A stretch of DNA of 64,000 bases. Source: Aspergillus flavus. Its lineage: Eukaryota > Ascomycota > Eurotiomycetes > Eurotiales > Aspergillaceae. Position numbers and translations under genes: made by a program. Below, piece by piece: positions 60,101 to 64,000 of this stretch. Where the stretch lies: positions 2,232,001 through 2,296,000 of the forward strand of contig NC_092405.1 of the NCBI RefSeq assembly GCF_009017415.1. The letters run 5' to 3'. Every line of letters starts with the position of its first letter. Position 1 is the stretch's first letter. Below the pieces are notes generated by a model. It searched no databases and was not told the origin of the DNA. It worked only from the letters and a program-made list of their open reading frames with translations.

Positions 60101-62093
60101 GCTAGGCGACAAGCCGGCCAACACTGCTCAGAAGACTCTCGTCAAGGAGATCCTCTACAGTCCCGCCGAGTTCGTGCAATTGTTGTCGGAGACAGCGGTG
60201 TCCGTGGCCAAAGAGCAACTTGCCACTGAGACATTGAACTTGACATCGGAGTTGCACCAGGTTGACATCGTTCGGGAGTAAGTTATTTTTTTTTCTTAAA
60301 AAACACTATTATTCTGAATTCACACTAACTTCTCTCTAGCGTTGCCATCCCTATGGTGACTAGGATTTTGGCCGATCTTTTCTGTCTGGACCTCAAGACC
60401 CCCGAGAACCCGAACGGAACTTACAACGTCGCAGAGCTATACAAGTATATCATTGACGTGCGTATCTTTGGTTTCAACAATGATGATCCAGGATTGGCTC
60501 TACAACGCAGAAAATGGGCTCGTGAGGGTGCAGAATCTCTTACCAAGACCACGTTGAAGGTCGTATCCAACTTGCCCGCTTCGGAGAAATCTGGAAAGGG
60601 AATCGTTAAGGGGGCCGTTTCTACAGCCAAGAGCATCGCCTCCAAAATTCCTCTGGTCGGCAAGCTGGTTGGAGACGGCAAAGGCGTTGAAGGGCAGTCG
60701 ACAAGTGGCTCGTTGCGCTGGTATGGATACAATGTGGCTAAAGAATTAATTGCTTCAGGAAAGACTCCCGCAGAGGTTGCAGATATCAGCTGGATGAACG
60801 CTGTCGGTGGTGTTGGTGCAACTATTGGAGTGGTTCGTACACCTGGTCTACGGAAAGTAGTGTCTGCCCGAGTCTCAGCTGACATGAGATCTAGTTTACC
60901 GATGTCCTCAACTATTTCCTCCAGGATGAGAACTCCCACCACTGGGAAGAGATTCAAAAGCTTGCTGCTAGCTCGGACTTGGAATCATCAAACAAGTCTC
61001 TCCGGCAGTACGTCCTCGAAGCTCAACGCTTGACCAGCACCCAACGAAGCATCCGTCTCTGTGCGGGCAAGGCTGTGATTGATGGACAGAGCTTCGAACC
61101 TGGCAACTTGGTGATCTGCCTATTGGTATGTTAGATCTTAAGAGTTTCATGAAATCAAAACTAATTCTATACACTAGGGTGCGGCGTGCAAGGATCCCGA
61201 TGCTGTCCCCGACCCAGAAGCATTCAAGCTTGATCGACCATCGAGCGCGTATATCCACTTCAACGTTGGACCACACGAGTGTCTCGGACGAGAAATCGCC
61301 CTGTCGTGCATCACTTCCCTGGTCCGTGTCTGTGCTGGCCTGAAGAACCTCCGAGCAGCCCCCGGTCAAATGGGCGTCCTGAAGAGTATCACCACCGGTA
61401 CTGAAAAGCACTTCCTCAACGACAGCTGGTCTACCCTTACCGTCGACCCAACCAGTAAGTCCCCTGACTCTATAATTCATAACATATACTAATTACCCAT
61501 CAGCCTGGAAAATCCACTTCGAAGGCCAGGGCCAGGGCATTCACCATCCCCCTAAGATCCCAGTCACCGCAGGCCGAGACCTCAATGCCCTATCCAACGC
61601 CTTGAAGAAACAACACCAGGACAAGTTACAAGAAACTGTCTCAAAAGTAGCCAACGGCGTCACAGCCCCACTGACCAAACTCATCCCATCCAATGGTCCC
61701 AGCAACGGCGCCTCCACCCCAGGCCACCTCCCGCTCCCCATCAACCCCTTCCAGAATGGCAACGGTAACAGCAACGGCGTCGCAAACGGCAATACCCACC
61801 CAAGCCTCCTCCACCAAGCTGTCTCCTCAGCCGCTGCGATCCCACAGCACGCCCTGGGCACAGTCCACGATGTCGCCCACAACACCGTCGGCCATTTGCC
61901 TGGTGGCCAGCAGGTCACAGACTTCACTCACGGCCTGGTCCACCCCTTCGCTGGAGCTGTGTCTCCGGGTCAAACTCAAACTCCGCCTCAGGGTCAGACT
62001 CAACCCCACCAGGGGAACTGGTTCTTTCTCCCCCATGGCATGGAAAATGCTGCCAAGCAGGTTCCGGGACATCCTTTTGGTCAGACAGCATAG
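57155..62093 (+). CDS. Psi-producing oxygenase: heme dioxygenase-P450 fusion (Ppo), extended form
   Basis: I reconstruct thirteen exons: 57155..57227, 57284..57876, 57927..58091, 58147..58255, 58307..58396, 58446..58788, 58847..59541, 59594..59744, 59801..60277, 60340..60832, 60895..61125, 61178..61454 and 61504..62093, giving 1428 aa, longer than the roughly 1080-1120 aa I know for PpoA and PpoC. Exon 2 start and the exon 10 donor (GTTCGT) are the weakest. A predicted membrane segment lies near 62-80 (VLATVLSFFLYALYL). The dioxygenase domain has distal His343 (IIIHDIF), LAPLYGSS, and YRFH with Tyr519 and His522. The P450 part has EAQR and the heme Cys1175 in NVGPHECLG. The I-helix reads GGVGATIGV instead of the Asn/Gln-bearing diol synthase form. 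The C-terminal 120 residues are Asn/Gly/Pro/Gln-rich. Such enzymes make oxylipins from unsaturated fatty acids. Confidence 0.9.
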
Positions 62094-63704
62094 AGTGGTC
62101 CGGATGTATTTTGTTGGACTTGAGATGTATGAGAAGTGGAGGGGGTGGTGGTCGTGGAATCGGTGGGGTTGATAGTATTTTGCTTTGAATTTGTTAGGTA
62201 AGATAGTAGTAGCAAAATCCATGTTCTTATTGCTTTTATTTGTGTGCCGTGAGAAGAGTGTCTCATAAAACACCTGAGCTTAATAGATCGGGACTACAGA
62301 TGACACCTGGAAGAACGTAGGGGTCTGTTCTGAAAATCCAATAATTTGCTATAAATGCTAATAAGCCACAACTTGATTCTACCATTATATACCGTCCAAG
62401 ATCAGATGACTAGTACAATAAATAGTTCAAATAAAAACCACTCTGGACCTTTGACAGTAGGTATAAGAGACCATGATCCTGTATATAGCTCTGTTACTAA
62501 CCTCTGAATCAGACACAACTACGCATACCGAAACCACAAGGATCCCAATACCTTCTAGACATTAAGTAAAGAGATTTCCATAGTAGAGCTCTTCTGACTA
62601 GCACATACATATGAATCTACATACCACCAACTCACGGTAAGTAATTACAGCTAGTAGTCTGCACCACCGGTTTCAAGTTCCCCATATTCACAGTCCTTAC
62701 TTGATATAAGAAGATGGAAAAGAGAAAGAAAGAGAGAAAAGACAAGACAAGACACTCAACTCCAAGAACCAATACTCTACTCATCCTCTTCACAACCCAA
62801 ACCAAAGATACCCCGAACTATGTACAGTACATACATCACCTCAACCCAAATAACACTCAAACCAACCCTTTCTACCAAAAAGTCCCAATCTACCAAGCCC
62901 ATACCCAGAATGAACATCCCCAAGTCCAATTCCACAACCCCACCACCAAAAGCACACGCACATACTCACTAATACCTGCACATGCAGCTCTCAGCTCGAC
63001 CCACCAGCCCACCAACCAACCAACCAATCAGAACACCAGCGTTAGGGCTACGAGAGCACCCTGCATAAGACAAACCAATCAGACCCGTCCTTTGCTCACT
63101 ACATCCATGATCCATTTCTTTGCTTCTTACTGATCGGGGTTATTACAAGGTGGTATTTATATTTGCTTTTGATAGTATCAGGGATGTATTGGTCGGTTAT
63201 GTCTACAGTGTTCTCTGCACTATGTAGGCATGTGGATATGCTGGGTTACTTACTTGATCCTTGATCCTGGGTGTGCATGTTTCATGCAGGTATTACATAG
63301 GAGGAGGGGGTTAGGTTAGTCTTGCTTTTGCTACCTCCTGATTCCTTCTCTTGGTTTGGGCTGGTGGATTGTCAAACATGACGCGTTGCGTACGTCTGTA
63401 CTGTATAGTTGGTGCTCTGGTGTCGTATTCATGATGATCTACGTTGACGGTGAGGGATATACCTAGATAGATTGTAGAAAGAGGGGTGCCAAAGAAAGAA
63501 AAAGAAAACATACTAACAGCACGGCATGTGAAGTCGGAATTAAGATGAACTGGAACACAGAGTGGTGAGAATGAAGGTATGAAAAGGTCCCCGAATCCTG
63601 CCTACAACTCTCAAGACTAGACTAGGACAACAATCCTTTTCTCTTCTCTTCTCTACTCTTCTCAAGTTATATCATACAAGACCAAGTATCAAAGACAAGT
63701 CAAA
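62094..63704. other. Intergenic region, low-complexity A/C-rich stretch
   Basis: Bases 62730-63070 are A- and C-rich, with a CCAA repeat at 63010-63030. A 139-codon open frame there is low-complexity and is not called. Nothing else is supported. Confidence 0.5.
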
Positions 63705-64000
63705 ATGGCAGCAACAGCAGCAATGACTCTCCCACCAACCGAAATCCTCCATCTAGATAACCGAACTCGGATATCGCTGGATTCTCTCCGCTGCTGAACG
63801 AACTCAGATTGCGTCTTTGTTGAGGACTGGTGGCATGTTTTCCTCTTTCCCTTTCTTCATTTTCTCAACCCAGTTCTTCTATGTAAGGTTGAGGGTACGG
63901 GAGAGAAATAACTAAAAAACACAGCTGATGCCATCACCCTCCGCGGAAATATCATGGCCCAGGAACGTCGTGTCTGCGCCCACTGCGGCAAGTACTCTGG
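63571..64000 (+). CDS. Partial gene at the right edge, structure uncertain
   Basis: A frame encodes GYRWILSAAERTQIASLLR and joins in phase over an intron (donor at 63830, acceptor ending 63924) to ADAITLRGN...CAHCG, suggesting a small zinc-binding CxxC protein; the gene runs off the window. The 5' end is unclear. The ATG at 63705 reads into a TGA after 30 codons in another frame. One option is an upstream exon (for example ATGAAG at 63571-63576) spliced to an acceptor at CATCTAG ending 63756; another is a small frameshift near 63757. No family recognised. Confidence 0.4.

Noticed and set aside
62714..63133. 139-codon plus-strand open frame
   Set aside because: Low-complexity Thr/Asn/Gln/Pro translation of an A/C-rich stretch with a CCAA repeat.

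Overview
The window looks like nuclear chromosomal DNA of a filamentous ascomycete, most likely an Aspergillus or close Eurotiales relative. Genes carry short introns (about 50-90 bases, GTAAGT/GTATGT donors, YAG acceptors), lie on both strands without operons, and include Zn2Cys6 regulators, a UDP-galactopyranose mutase, a CrpA-like copper ATPase and a Ppo-type fatty-acid oxygenase. No rRNA, intact transposon or CRISPR array was seen. Many genes are split, so gene models here were assembled by hand from splice motifs and reading-frame phase. Exon totals are multiples of three in every complete model.

Layout. 1-13.5 kb: 3' part of a Bud7/Bch1-type exomer gene (+), an acidic low-complexity protein (-), a Zn2Cys6 factor (-), a DenD-like dehydrogenase (+), a DUF3292-like membrane protein (-) and MUS81 nuclease (+). 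13.9-24.9 kb: a four-HMA copper P-type ATPase (-), a structured intergenic stretch with a 14-bp inverted repeat and Pol III-like boxes, BRF1 of TFIIIB (+), and a ten-exon MFS sugar transporter (+). 26-36 kb: an unrecognised 367-aa protein (-), a TPT/nucleotide-sugar-type transporter with a 6-nt microexon (-), about 4 kb without a supportable gene, then UDP-galactopyranose mutase (+). 36-47 kb: a small secreted CVNH-like protein (-), an unrecognised 569-aa protein (-), and a PDK1/Pkh kinase (+). 47-64 kb: an ACR-2-like Zn2Cys6 factor (-), a ricin-B-type lectin (-), ribosomal protein eS30 built from very small exons (-), a DUF2235/Tle1-like hydrolase (-) divergent from a large Ppo oxygenase-P450 fusion (+), and a gene cut by the right edge.

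How they fit together. Most genes are ordinary housekeeping neighbours: exomer trafficking, cell-wall galactofuranose synthesis, PDK1 signalling, Pol III initiation, DNA repair and translation. The most suggestive pair is the divergent DUF2235 alpha/beta hydrolase and the Ppo oxygenase at 54.3-62.1 kb. The hydrolase could plausibly free fatty acids that the oxygenase converts to oxylipins. The oxygenase is unusually long, has a predicted membrane anchor, and keeps the P450 cysteine while lacking the Asn/Gln I-helix signature of linoleate diol synthases. Nothing here is proof of a new system; that pair is the best candidate for one.
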